Below the pieces are notes generated by a model. It was not told the origin of the DNA, did not search any database, and worked only from the letters and a program-made list of their open reading frames with translations. The translations under genes were made by a program, and so were the position numbers. Positions 32,691 to 42,600 of a stretch of 64,000 bases of DNA are shown in pieces; the stretch's first letter is position 1, and each line of letters begins with the position of its first letter. This DNA is from Volvox africanus. Taxonomy: Eukaryota > Chlorophyta > Chlorophyceae > Chlamydomonadales > Volvocaceae. The stretch is taken from the NCBI GenBank assembly GCA_030268105.1, contig BSDZ01000023.1:2108001-2172000 (forward strand). Direction: 5' to 3'.

Positions 32691-33113
32691 TGTTGTATAT
32701 GGTACCCACGAAGGGTGGTATCAAAAGATGCCGGTTGTTGTGCCAGAGCCCGATTAAGTAGAGCCGCCGACTAGGTCGTACTTGAGAGACCATAAGGCCT
32801 CGAACCGGGCGTGACCTTCAGAAGTCACCACTACAACCGGAGATTCAGTGAACCAGGAACCAGATGTTCCACCATTTACCATTCAGGCGGTAAATGGCCC
32901 ATTCCATACAGGTTATGGAGTAACCGACAGGTTCGGATGTTTCAGGAAGTCGGTTAGTATTGGTCGTCGACAGCCGAGACCAAATCCACAAATCGAATGC
33001 CAGATGGAAACATGAAACAGTTAATATGATAATTAAATATATTATATTATAAAATAATAAACAGATAATTATTATATCTTAATGAATTACCGAAATGCAT
33101 TAAGGATACAACA
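32691..33113 (-). repeat. 5' LTR of the B3 part of the chimera
   Basis: This 423-bp LTR is nearly identical to the B1 LTRs, with AAAAGATGCCGG for AAAAGATACCGG and CAGAAGTCACC for CAGAAATCACC. The adjoining primer site reads TGGTATCGAGAC at 32676-32687. No B LTR exists at the other end of the insertion. Confidence 0.93.
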
Positions 33114-33136
33114 CAATGCCGGTGCACTGAGATTAC

Positions 33137-33206
33137 CTGCGACTCAGAGCGTACACTTACACACAAGTGCAGCAATCTAAGTAGAAGCAATTAAACAATT
33201 ACAAAC
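33137..33206 (-). other. Predicted gag intron 1 of family A (70 bp)
   Basis: On the minus strand exon 1 ends GCTTCCG, the intron begins GTTTGTAATTG and ends GAGTCGCAG, and the next exon reads GTAATCTCAGTGCACC in frame with exon 2. The donor (CCG/GTTTGTAAT) parallels that of family B (CCG/GTCTGTAAT) at the same protein position and phase, although the B intron is 355 bp. No spliced copy of A is present to prove it. Confidence 0.6.
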
Positions 33207-33294
33207 CGGAAGCAGCGGCGTCCAAAACGGCGCGGCCTAGGTCTTCGGCAAAAGTATCTAGCCATCCTCGTGGTTCGTCGCTGGAGCTCGCCAT
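33207..33294 (-). CDS. A2 gag exon 1
   Basis: The ATG at 33294 starts MASSSDEPRGWLDTFAEDLG, continuing RAVLDAAAS to the donor at 33206. It is 88 nt long and resembles exon 1 of family B (METLPEELSAAIFAAATT). In A1 the same exon begins at 8807. It lies about 50 bases downstream of the primer site. Confidence 0.65.
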
Positions 33295-33346
33295 AGAAAG
33301 AACCTACTTCCGATTAGACAAAGAGAGACAGTTAGGCAACGAACCT

Positions 33347-33358
33347 GTCTCGATACCA
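33347..33358 (-). promoter_or_regulatory. Primer binding site of A2
   Basis: On the minus strand this reads TGGTATCGAGAC, 3 bases from the 5' LTR end at 33362. Confidence 0.78.
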
Positions 33359-33361
33359 ATT

Positions 33362-34185
33362 TGTTGTACCTCTCGTTCGCGTTTGCTCATAAGTATCTGC
33401 ACGTCTGGAGACTTTTGACACCGATGCGCGAGCACTTGCAAGTACAGCAAGGCAAGCGAGAGCAAACAGAGACAGCGGAAGACTTCAAGACGAAGAGAGA
33501 TATAACTTACAGTTTTACAGACCGGAACGATGCAATGGACGAAATCGCCGTCAGCGCCGGAAGCAAGCAATCATCACACGGCGGTGATTAGCGAAGTTCA
33601 GGCTTAGCTCGGGCTAAGTAGAATAGCGTATAGCAATAGTAATGTAGAACACACAAGTGTTCTCCGGTATCGAATGTCTTATTTTGCTTAGCCGTCCTCA
33701 CATCTGTTATACTCGCAGCATCGCAATGCCGTACGATTCACATCAGGAGGCCGATCCTAGATGTGACAACCCTACTGCGTCTAGGCGATGTCTACGCATA
33801 ACAACGTATAAGCCTTTCCGGCATTCGCATGATGCAAGGGTCCGGATAACGATATCCGGTTGCAGGGCATGTATCACGACGAGTGCGGCGCTCTCAACGT
33901 GTGCTTTAATGAAGTAATATTATATCAGATAACATTACTTATCGTTTTGTAGCACGAGCATAATGCGCACTTCAATGCTTCGGGCTTTCATGCATGCTAG
34001 GCGGATTTGCCATGATGCGATGTCGCGATGGATAATGACAACATGCCAAATGCATATATAAATGTACACGAATACATTTATATCATGCAGATTCATTCAT
34101 ATGCAATGTGTTCATCACAATAGCACTTCGCCTTGTAGGATCACATCGACCTACGCATCGGCGGGAAACTAACCGTAGCACAACA
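33362..34185 (-). repeat. 5' LTR of A2
   Basis: The 824-bp LTR pairs with 24043-24866. It ends GCACAACA against the CACCT target duplication at 34186-34190. It includes the 106-bp stretch missing from the A1 LTR. Confidence 0.95.
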
Positions 34186-35202
34186 CACCTGGCCCCCACG
34201 ACATCATCCTGCACAGCTGAGCAAACGGCCCGTCTATTTTTCGACAATGTGGTACGTTTGCATGGGGTCCCCAAGTCCGTGGTATCTGACCGCGGCACTC
34301 AATTTGCAAGTAAGTTTTGGGGCGCCCTGGGGACTCTGGTAGGAATGCGGGTGAACCTGTCCACCGCCTACCACCCCCAATCTGATGGGCAAACAGAGCG
34401 TGTTAACCGTGTCCTGGGTGATATGCTCCGTAACTTTGCAGGACGCACCCCTACTGCATGGGATACCTACCTAACCGCTGCTGAGTTTGCCATTAATAAT
34501 GCTACTAACCGGTCCGTTGGTAATAGTCCGTTTTTCCTGAATTACGGTTTTAACCCTGCTTTGCCTGTTTGGCGGGAGTTGGACGTAAATGTTCCAGCTG
34601 CAAAAACGTTTGCTAAGTCTTTTGTGTCCCGTCTAACTGACGCTAAAGCTTGCCTGGAAGCTGCACAGCAACGGGCTATGGACTATTATAACAAGTCCAA
34701 AAAGGACGTCACGTTCACTAAGGGCCAGCTGGTTATGTTGAGCACGAAGAACCTTCGTTCCCTGGCTGATGGGTCTCGCAAGTTATTACCGCGCTTTGTG
34801 GGGCCTTATCCTGTCGTACGCATGGTAGGGTCGGTGGCTGTAGAGTTACAACTCCCATCTGACCTACACATTCATCCCACATTTCATGTATCTCTCGTAC
34901 GTCCATATCGGGGTACTCTGCCTGAGGCTAACGATAGCATCCCTCCTGTTACGGAAGCTAATCCCTCTACCTGGTTATCGGGTAAGCAGACCCTGTATGC
35001 TGTCGAACGTATCCTGGATTACCGTGCACGACGTGTTGGCAAAGGCAGGCGTAAGCGTAACGTACATGAGTACCTGGTTAAGTGGTCTGGATATTCGTCT
35101 GAGCACAATAGCTGGGAACCGGCACGTAACTTCACCCCTGACATGAAACCCCTGCTTGATGAAGCTAGGCTGCGGGCACAGTCTAAGGACGGACCTCTCT
35201 GA
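34186..35202 (+). CDS. B2 Pol, 3' part (integrase core and chromodomain)
   Basis: This resumes the B2 frame beyond A2, from the target duplication. It contains the integrase core after the first catalytic Asp (VVSDRGTQFASKFWG, DGQTERVNRV), the C-terminal integrase region (LRSLADGSRKLLPRFVGPYP) and the chromodomain (YLVKWSGYSSEHNSWEP), ending at the stop near 35202. It differs from B1 at only a few residues. No start of its own is evident; the ATG at 34108 lies in the A2 LTR. Confidence 0.92.
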   Translation, partial: HLAPTTSSCTAEQTARLFFDNVVRLHGVPKSVVSDRGTQFASKFWGALGTLVGMRVNLSTAYHPQSDGQTERVNRVLGDMLRNFAGRTPTAWDTYLTAAEFAINNATNRSVGNSPFFLNYGFNPALPVWRELDVNVPAAKTFAKSFVSRLTDAKACLEAAQQRAMDYYNKSKKDVTFTKGQLVMLSTKNLRSLADGSRKLLPRFVGPYPVVRMVGSVAVELQLPSDLHIHPTFHVSLVRPYRGTLPEANDSIPPVTEANPSTWLSGKQTLYAVERILDYRARRVGKGRRKRNVHEYLVKWSGYSSEHNSWEPARNFTPDMKPLLDEARLRAQSKDGPL

Positions 35203-35256
35203 CGCTGTCCTACCTCAACCTGTCTGCTCTCGTTTCATGCATCGGGACGCTGCATC

Positions 35257-35271
35257 TAGAGGGGGAACAAT
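35257..35271 (+). promoter_or_regulatory. Polypurine tract of B2
   Basis: TAGAGGGGGAACAAT directly precedes the 3' LTR. Confidence 0.85.
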
Positions 35272-35693
35272 TGTTGTATCCTTAATGCATTTTGGTAATT
35301 CATTAAGTATAATAATTATCTGTTTAATATTTAATGATATAATATATTTAATTATCAGATTAACTGTTTCATGTTCCCATCTGGCATTCGATTTGTGGAT
35401 TTGGTCTCGGCTGTCGACGACCAATACTAACCGATTTCCTGAAACATCCGAACCTGTCGGTTACTCCATAACCTGTATGGAATGGGCCATTTACCGCCTG
35501 AATGGTAAATTGTGGAACATCTGGTTCCTGGTTCACTGAATCTCCGGTTGTAGTGGTGACTTCTGAAGGTCACGCCCGGTTCGAGGCCTTATGGTCTCTC
35601 CAGTACGACCTAGACGGTGGCTCTACTTAATCGGGCTCTGGCACAACAACCGGTATCTTTTGATACCACCCTTCGTGGGTACCATATACAAGA
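35272..35693 (+). repeat. 3' LTR of B2
   Basis: The 422-bp LTR ends ATACAAGA where ATACAACA is expected, a single C-to-G change in the terminal CA, followed by the TTATG duplication. Confidence 0.93.
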
Positions 35694-37275
35694 TTATGTT
35701 TATAATGTTTATTATGTTTATTATTTATAAAAATATATTAATTTTTATAATAATTATTATTTTTATTACTATTATTTTTATTACTGTTATTGGCATTCGA
35801 TTGTCACTGTTGCGGATAAGGAATTTCCGTACCTCGCATGGCACAGCGGACCCGGACGCCTAGCATACTAAGCCCGTCCTGGAATTGTGGCTGCCTACAA
35901 AGGCCCAATCGGAAATGTCAGTGGCAGTATATCGTAAATCCAAAACCAAGGGGAAGGGTCATTCACCACTCTAGAGCGAAACATCCCTGCAAGGTAATCC
36001 CTCAGTCAGTCAAGGCATCAAGACATACACATGTCACCTTTGAAACTCAATCCCGTATCATATCTTACCCGTTTCGATTTCATGGGTGTAGTGACCCTGT
36101 TGTGTCCGCCTACGAAGGCCAAATCGGAGAATGTCAGTTTAAGATCCAATTATGAACACTGCCCGTACATACCCCAGGACACTTACAGCGGTCGCCTTGG
36201 TGGCGGTGTTTGCGGCGGTAGTCGTAGTGGTGTATGTGGCCGTGGTGGCAGCGGTGGCGATGGTGGGAATGGGAACCTCTTTCCGTCCCTCCCTCCGTCC
36301 GCCACCGACGCCACCACCGACGCCGCCAAAGCACCACCATCATCGCCGACAAAGGGCGGGGGAGGGAGATGGGGAGGGCACACCGGAGCCCTATCATTAT
36401 GATTCATATGATTCTTATGAATCTCATGATAATTAATGAATAATAATAGTAATTAAAATAATAATTATTATGATTAAAATTATTATGATTATTATAAATA
36501 TTAATATTACGTTAATTTTGTTAATTTTGTTAATTTTGTTTATTATTTATATAAATATTAATTTTAATTTTTATAATAATTATTATTTTTATTACTATTA
36601 TTTTTATTTTTATTACTATTACTGTTATTGGCATTCGATTGTCACTGTTGCGGATAAGGAATTTCCGTACCTCGCATGGCACAGCGGACCCGGACGCCTA
36701 GCATACTAAGCCCGTCCTGGAATTGTGGCTGCCTACAAAGGCCCAATCGGAAATGTCAGTGGCAGTATATCGTAAATCCAAAACCAAGGGGAAGGGTCAT
36801 TCACCACTCTAGAGCGAAACATCCCTGCAAGGTAATCCCTCAGTCAGTCAAGGCATCAAGACATACACATGTCACCTTTGAAACTCGATCCCGTATCATA
36901 TCTTACCCGTGACGATTTCATGGGTGTAGTGACCCTGTTGTGTCCGCCTACGAAGGCCAAATCGGAGAATGTCAGTTTAAGATCCAATTATGAACACTGC
37001 CCGTACATACCCCAGGACACTTACAGCGGTCGCCTTGGTGGCGGTGTTTGCGGCGGTAGTCGTAGTGGTGTATGTGGCCGTGGTGGCAGCGGTGGCGATG
37101 GTGGGAATGGGAACCTCTCTCCGTCCCTCCCTCCGTCCGCCACCGACGCCACCACCGAGGCCGCCAAAGCACCACCATCATCGCCGACAAAGGGCGGGGG
37201 AGGGAGATGGGGAGGGCACACCGGAGCCCTATCATTATGATTCATATGATTCTTATGAATCTCATGATTATTGAT
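35694..37275. repeat. Satellite array, block 3
   Basis: It starts inside the AT-rich part cut by B2, then has anchors at 36028 and 36866 (unit length 838 bp). The last unit ends in the GC-rich part near 37262 and dissolves into diverged AT-rich sequence. It marks the right edge of the array. Confidence 0.93.
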
Positions 37276-37566
37276 AAATTATTATAATTATAATAAATAT
37301 TATGATTTTTATGATTATGAGTATTACGATTAATTTGATTATTATTATATCATGTTTATTATCATTAGTATTATTATTTATATAAATATATTAATTTTAA
37401 TCATTTATTATAATATCATTAGTATTGATTATATTTATATATTTTTTTTATTTTTATAATAATTATTTTTTTTATTACTAACTATTACCCCGCGAGGCAC
37501 AGCGGACCCGGACGCCTTGCATATTGAGCCCGATCTGGAAGGTTCATCTGAGACAACTAGGCTATG
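37276..37566. other. Diverged AT-rich edge of the array
   Basis: The AT-rich ATTATTATT-type sequence is less regular than in the array. It is followed at 37491-37530 by a decayed satellite motif (GAGGCACAGCGGACCCGGACGCC, given here as two parts: GAGGCACAGCGG and ACCCGGACGCC). No gene is seen. Confidence 0.8.
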
Positions 37567-38073
37567 CTGAGGATTAAGTTGTTATCAAATACTACAAATC
37601 TGACACATTTTTCAATGGTTTTCGATTACAGGGTCCTTACCTTCGTATGCAGTTGTGGATGTTGCCTGAACGCTTCAAAATGGCTAAAGTCCGACAACGC
37701 AGTTTGGCTCTTTCTGGCGCTTCTGCGCCATTCGCGCTGTTACAGGTTGCCACGCTCTCCTTGAATGACTGCTTCTAATGTCTGATTGAGCTACTCCAAT
37801 TATGAGGATAAAGTTGTTATCAAAGACTACAAATCTCACACACTATTTAAAGGTTATCGATTACAGGGATCTTACCTTTGCATGCAGTTGTTGATGTTGC
37901 CTGAACGCTTCAGGTTGCCACGCTCTCCTTGCATGACTGCTTCTAATGTCTGACTGAGCTACTCCAATTATCCGCGGCATTTCCTTGGCGTTGGTGTCAG
38001 TTGCCGTAGCATTCGGAGCGGACACATTGCGAGGCATCCTCGGTGATTCATCAGAGCTTATCGGGGTACTCAT
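37567..38073 (-). pseudogene. Repeated 5' exon ending in a splice donor (two adjacent copies)
   Basis: On the minus strand the ATG at 38070 gives MSTPISSDESPRMPRNVSAP, then IIGVAQSDIRSSHARRAWQP and a donor GTAAGATCCCTG near 37880. A diverged copy of the exon end lies directly beside it (about 37567-37800), and a third copy is at 62327-62545 on the plus strand. The coding pattern and the donor are conserved between copies, which suggests a real first exon of an unidentified gene or transposon protein. Confidence 0.55.
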
Positions 38074-38640
38074 ATTCGATTACTAGTAATTATTCTGAAG
38101 CCAGGGCGCTTAGGCGCCAAACGCCTTAGTCCGCCGTGCAAGCTGCGTCGCAAGCTGCGTCTGGAATGGGAAAGATATATAAGCTGTATGACTCGTATCA
38201 GAATAGCAGAAGTTTATGTATCATATCGAAATGGGCAATAAGGTATTCAGCATTTATAGCGTTGCGTGATGGACATAAAAGTCTTAGCTATACGCTTTAT
38301 CACCAGCTTCGCATGATGCATACTTTCTTTCTAAACGTATTAATGATTATATTTTCTGTCTTGGTTTTGGAATTTTCCATCTTTTTAAAGATGACATAGC
38401 GTTTGGCAAGCGCTATTCTATATCGTACCGTCGTACCCCCAGACAACTGAAGTAACGAGAATCCGTCAAGGGTCAAGCCACCACGCATATTCTCTACTTT
38501 GTAGAAGTCCACATTTTACTCCCTGATATATGGTTGCGTCCCGGCTGAGCTTAGAGATAACTGCGAACGCCTCCTGCATCCACTTTGCGAATAGTTTGCC
38601 GAGGGCAGAGAAAGAACTGTTTGCTCTTTATCTTTTAATC
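37880..38640 (-). repeat. Left member of an inverted duplication with 61790-62545
   Basis: About 750 bp match the reverse complement of 61790-62545 with moderate divergence. Shared blocks include CGCCTCCTGCATCCACTTTG, TCACCGAGGATGCCTCGCAA and GCTTAGGCGCC. The pair comprises the repeated exon and the sequence upstream of it, probably its promoter, where the other copy reads CAGTATAATTACTAG. Confidence 0.8.
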
Positions 38641-38777
38641 TTAGATGCAGAACGCTATTTAACATTCCCGTGCAACGAATGTAGTCAGCCGCACTATCAG
38701 CCCCTTTAAGGACTTTGCCTAATCAGGATGTTTTAGGTCGGAAGGGCGCCTGGCCGTCGAGGTTGGGCAAGATGTCA

Positions 38778-38985
38778 TCATGCAGATGGCTGGGGGCAGG
38801 ACAGGAGGGTAAGCACGTGAAAGAGCTTATCCACTCGTTGCAGAGCTGTTCGGTAGGCCCCCTCCCCCACCGTTAGCGCCTGCAGCGCCGCCTCGAAGAG
38901 GTGAAGCCTTTCCGGCTGGGGAAAGCCCGAAAGGTAGCGACCCAACGGCACTGACAGCTCCTTCATCAACAATCCAAGCGCCGGG
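38778..38985 (-). pseudogene. Exon of a NOG1-type GTP-binding protein (N-terminal region)
   Basis: On the minus strand, after an AG at about 38996, the frame reads LLMKELSVPLGRYLSGFPQP, ERLHLFEAALQALTVGEGAY, RTALQRVDKL, then a possible donor. The pattern KELSVPL...F...LH.FE..L..LT.GEG.Y...L..VD.L is the N-terminal part of plant and algal NOG1-related GTPases of the chloroplast type, thought to act in ribosome assembly. Only this exon is present. The GTPase P-loop part of a related gene is at about 50840-50985 on the same strand, but not in a readable arrangement, so I treat both as gene fragments. Confidence 0.6.
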
Positions 38986-39184
38986 CGGCGCGGCTGCGAG
39001 TCTTCTCCGCCTCATTATTGATGCCTGGCGATTCCCGGGGCGCCCGGGAGGGGGGAAAGAACGGGGGAAGTGAGGGCACACGGGGGAGAAAAGGAGGGCG
39101 AGAGGAAGGCAAAGAAAACGTTAAGTAGGGAGGAATGGAAGGGCAAACAACGAAGTTGAGGAAGGTGTCTGCGAGCCTCAACCT

Positions 39185-39340
39185 TAGCGCGGCATCTCAG
39201 TACCACGAAAATTTTCCTTGAACGTAAATCACGAAAACCCAAAGATGCGATGGTTAGGTGGTGCAGTGTGCCCTGTATACGTCCTCCCTGCCAGACAGCG
39301 ACATGCCAGTCATACCTGCGGAGGGCGTCACCCGGCTGGC
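39185..39340 (+). repeat. Direct duplicate of 58263-58414
   Basis: About 150 bp are nearly identical at both places, including AGCGCGGCATCTCAGTACCA and GACAGCGACATGCCAGTCAT. Here the plus strand continues as an open stretch (RLARFLALCKCSWERIIFMG, DTLPEDAGHRNAVGG) that I do not recognise. At the other site sequence diverges after the shared part. Confidence 0.8.
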
Positions 39341-39739
39341 TCGCTTCCTTGCGCTCTGCAAGTGCTCCTGGGAACGTATCATTTTCATGGGAGACACCCT
39401 GCCTGAGGACGCGGGTCACAGAAACGCCGTCGGAGGGTTAGCAAACAATAGCGAAGAGGAATCGAAGTCTCGCGCCCCCAAAATATTTTCACCGCCTTTC
39501 GCCAAAAAGAGCTGTCCGCGATTTGACCCAAGCACGAGGTAAGAAAACGTACGAGGATAAGGAATATCGAACACGAACGTGCGTCATTTGGAGGATGCAG
39601 GGGAAGATGGGGATTCGAGTGAGAGCAGAGAAAGCGCCAGAGAACTGAAGGGGTGACGGGCGTGGGCATGGGCTCAATACCCGACCGAAGTCGCCATGCC
39701 GGGCCTCTTCGTCTCCGGGCTTCCGTTGCACTCGCAATG

Positions 39740-40195
39740 CCCCATGCACCGTCCGTCCGCGTCAGGGCCTTCATGGCCATTTCGCCAGGAAGCCAGGGAC
39801 AGACAGCGCGACGTACCGTATCGCAGCAGGAGGCGGGGGGCCCCGGGAAGATTAGGCGCCGGACGTGTAGCCGCTAGATCCCACGTCAGGTTGAATAACT
39901 GCCCTTCTCGCAACAATTCCAGTATCTAACTTGAACGTTTCTTAATCCATTCTCTTTTGCGTGGATGCCTTGGGCAATGGAAGGTGGGCCTTCGTAAAAC
40001 AATGGCGGAAGCGTAGGTGCCGCTAGCATGCGAACAGTAGGATGAATTCCCATCCAGAGCGACTCGCAGAGCGACAATAGCCCACACAGGCGCGCACCCA
40101 AACACACATGCACACGCACGCACGCACCTACAATCCGGCGCCGCTGCTCCTCAGCCCGCTGCTGCTCCTCTGCGTCCTCCTCCTCCATTGCAAAT
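39740..40195. repeat. Direct duplicate of 57235-57700
   Basis: A block of about 450 bp is shared with several small indels. Common stretches include GCGCGACGTACCGTATCGCA, GGCGCCGGACGTGTAGCCGC, CAGAGCGACTCGCAG and the CACACGCACGCACGC run. The copy at 57.2 kb has an expanded CA repeat. Confidence 0.85.
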
Positions 40196-40677
40196 GTATC
40201 ACTCGCCGACCGACCGGTGCTCCTGGGTAATTCAGCAGGCTGCGAAAATCTTTTGAAGCGAGGTTGCACAGCCGCGGTAATGGTGGCAGACCGAGGTGGC
40301 CGTGCGGGACTTGCAGAAGCTGCAGGGCGAGCCGCCGCCAGGACATCATGCGCGGCTGCGGCGGCGCTCTCTAGAGCCGTCATCCGGCGGTGGCCGGCAC
40401 GGACGCGGAGAGCCAGCACTGAGGTTTGCGCCACAGTAGAAGCTGCTGTAGAGCTACCGGCTGTATTTCATGACGTGCCACTAAGCTCGTTGATCGAGGT
40501 AAATGTTGGGGCGTCGCTAGAGCTGCCTGAAGCGGCAGCAGCCGACCAGGTGCGACGGTCTAAATGAACTGGTGAAGGACACAGGAAGGCCCTTTCATAC
40601 ACGTTGCGGCTGGCGTAGAAATGGAGCCGCATACTCCAGAGGGGTACCAGTGTTTTAACAACATCCAGAGTGTTCAT
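40140..40677 (-). pseudogene. Unidentified protein, frame broken by one UGA
   Basis: One minus-strand frame runs from about 40677 to a probable donor GTAGGTGCGTGCG near 40130, with a single TGA near 40468 (INELSGTS, stop, NTAGSSTAASTVAQTS). The product is Ala/Ser/Pro-rich (AASASPARPPRSATITAAVQ) and ends in an acidic, coiled-coil-like stretch (FAMEEEDAEEQQRAEEQRRR). That exon end recurs at about 57600-57660 (TLAMEEEDAERAE), so it was coding in an ancestor. Function is unknown; no domain was recognised. Confidence 0.5.
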
Positions 40678-41149
40678 AAATATTTTCGACGTTAAGTGGC
40701 TTGGCGTTTCTGGTTATGAAGTCCTTACAGCTCAGGCTGTCAAGCAGCAGTGACCTGCCAGTGCTTGCAGATCACGTTTTAGGTATAGGTCACCACGTTA
40801 TAAAATCGTTCGAATTTGCTCTTCCACGATTTTGCGTGATAAGGAATGGTGCAGCAAAGCAAGTCCTGGCAACAACGGAACGCGAAGGCTCGTCTCACGA
40901 CACCCTGTGAGACGCTTTTGAAAACAAAAGTTCAGGGTGTGACTATCAATTGTGGTTTATGTCGAAGCGAGGGTCCAAAATACGCGCCTTAGCTAGGGTT
41001 CCTGTGAACCAGGGGTCACTCTGCTGTGAGCCCCTGCTGTGAACCATGGGCCTATTCTGGTACTTTTCAGTCAGGGGCTTGGGTATCTGTGCCGGGGCAG
41101 AATTTGCAGTAAGAATAATGATGGGCGCGGTGCTGGAAATCAAGGTTAA

Positions 41150-41400
41150 GCAAACCTAGAGACATACTAGTTAGATGTAATACCTTATAGCTTGAAAGCC
41201 TGTGATGGAGTGTTGGATGGCTGGGCAGATTTTACCGAAACGTCGTGGAGGGCGTGGAGGCATGATCATAGCGTTATAGCCGTTGGAGCTGCCGTACAAG
41301 CCCATATTGGCGCGAATTACGATCGAAAAGATATGTTTCCACCACTGAATGTCCCTGGTGATGTTATCCTCTGTGTACTATAAGCCCTCCTAAGCTTTGT
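41150..41400 (+). repeat. Inverted duplicate of 56930-57165
   Basis: About 240 bp match the reverse complement of 56930-57165 at roughly 90 percent or more by eye, with small indels. Shared blocks include GTGATGGAGTGTTGGATGGC, GTCGTGGAGGGCGTGGAGGC and ATTGGCGCGAATTACGATC. Short frames differ between the copies, so coding is not supported. Confidence 0.85.
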
Positions 41401-42329
41401 GATCTCACAACAAGTATATATTTCCTAAGTGTGATTGTACCTGACTCTTTGCGAAGCTGTCCGCATACAATCATCCTTTGGCAACCGCTCTACCTTGCAA
41501 GTATTATTGAGGGCTTAGGGGTTAGCACGGCTTGGCGAAGAAGAAACTCGCTGATCTGACTGCCATTAGTTTTGTGAACCTCAGGACGAAAGACAGTTAA
41601 GATGTTTTGCCTAGGACAGTGACACCGACTTCATCAAACATGTTCTACTCGCACGACCTCCTTGGCAGGAAGTCTCCTCTGGGTGCTATCTGGTAGGAAG
41701 TGCCTGACAGAGTATTTACCGTTCGCGCAAGATAGACTGCGCCAATCGCTCACAGAGACGCCACCGAGCTGCGCGGCTTTGGTTCAAAAAGCCATATAAC
41801 TAATTTAGGCTTACATATGGAAGTGGGACGCGGACACATGCAGGACGATGGCTCATGGCAAGAAGCTCAGCAAACTTAAAATCCTTGGCATAAATGTCTC
41901 CGATGTTTGGTGGAGACATTTAAAAAAACAGCCCCAGTATACATGAGCTATTTCTTATTGACTTGGGTTGCCTTCATAATTAAGAATGTGCGAATTCTTA
42001 TATTAAGGCATAGACCATGGTACACAAGGAGCACTGACCCGTGGGTCAGCACAACTGGGTCTTTGGTTCTCCTATACGCAGTATATATAGCGAGAGTCCC
42101 ATCGTTGAGGAAATCCAGTCAACTGCCTGAACCATGAAGTGCGGCTTCCGATGCCAATCTGCGCTACACTGCCACGCGAAGATTGAAGCAATCTTTTAGA
42201 AAACCAAACCAACGGCCAACCAGCAACGACCCAACTATTAAACCGCTGAAGTTACATAACACAGCGATAATCCCTCCGACAAGCCACATACCTGATTAGT
42301 CCGTGTGAGTTGGGAAACCTTACTTGAAT
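41401..42329. other. No gene seen
   Basis: Sequence is mixed, with short unrelated open frames only. I found no repeat, motif or splice-supported coding. Confidence 0.6.
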
Positions 42330-42600
42330 GAACCCCTGGGCCCATGATATGCGGTGCAGTGGCGGAAATGCTGGCGGCAGGCCACGTTGCCGCGGCGTCC
42401 GATGCGGTAAGGCACGGAGCGGCGGCAATGTTGAACACCTGGTGCGTCCGGTGGCGATGGCGGCGGAGGCGGACGAGGTGGTGGAGGACGTTGAGGAGGA
42501 TGTTGATGGCCGCGTCAACGGAGCGCCAAGGCGGCGAGCTGCTGCCGTGGGAGAGCCGGGTGGGTGTTTGGGGTCTGGTGGTATTGTGGAATTCCCCAAG
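42330..42600. other. GC-rich island, possible exon remnant
   Basis: This 270-bp stretch is much richer in GC than its surroundings and is open in several frames on both strands. Two plus-strand frames look protein-like (MAAEADEVVEDVEEDVDGRV and CGAVAEMLAAGHVAAASDAV). I cannot choose between them and recognise no domain. Confidence 0.35.

Larger units (their letters stand above)
30445..33113 (-). mobile_element. Chimeric retroelement C/B3 with unlike LTRs
   Basis: The insertion in A2 is bounded by a perfect 5-bp duplication CAATG (30440-30444 and 33114-33118). Its right end is a family B LTR (32691-33113) followed, on the minus strand, by a primer site and gag down to 30785. There it switches, with GATG shared by both sides, into element C: partial LTR-C (30740-30787), primer site, 190 bp of non-coding internal sequence, polypurine tract, and a complete 104-bp LTR-C (30445-30548). 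Ends of two different families inside one target duplication imply the chimera formed before integration, most simply by reverse-transcriptase template switching between co-packaged RNAs. Confidence 0.85.
24043..34185 (-). mobile_element. Ty3/gypsy chromovirus A2, nested in B2 and itself interrupted
   Basis: Two 824-bp LTRs (24043-24866 and 33362-34185) are flanked by the 5-bp duplication CACCT (24038-24042 and 34186-34190) inside the B2 integrase. From the right: 5' LTR, primer site, gag exon 1, then the chimeric insertion 30445-33113, then the rest of gag and pol, polypurine tract and 3' LTR. The LTRs differ at several sites, for example CACATGTG against CACAAGTG. Pol carries one frameshift and one stop. 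A2 is the reference for family A, since A1 is more decayed. Confidence 0.95.
18729..35693 (+). mobile_element. Ty3/gypsy chromovirus B2, interrupted by A2
   Basis: LTRs at 18729-19150 and 35272-35693 (422 bp each, a few differences) are flanked by the perfect 5-bp duplication TTATG (18724-18728 and 35694-35698). Removing the nested A2 insertion and its CACCT duplication leaves 6817 bp. That is exactly B1 (6205) plus the two blocks B1 lacks (355 and 614), minus the 355-bp intron that B2 lacks, minus 1 bp per LTR. The element lies in the AT-rich part of a satellite unit. Confidence 0.95.
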
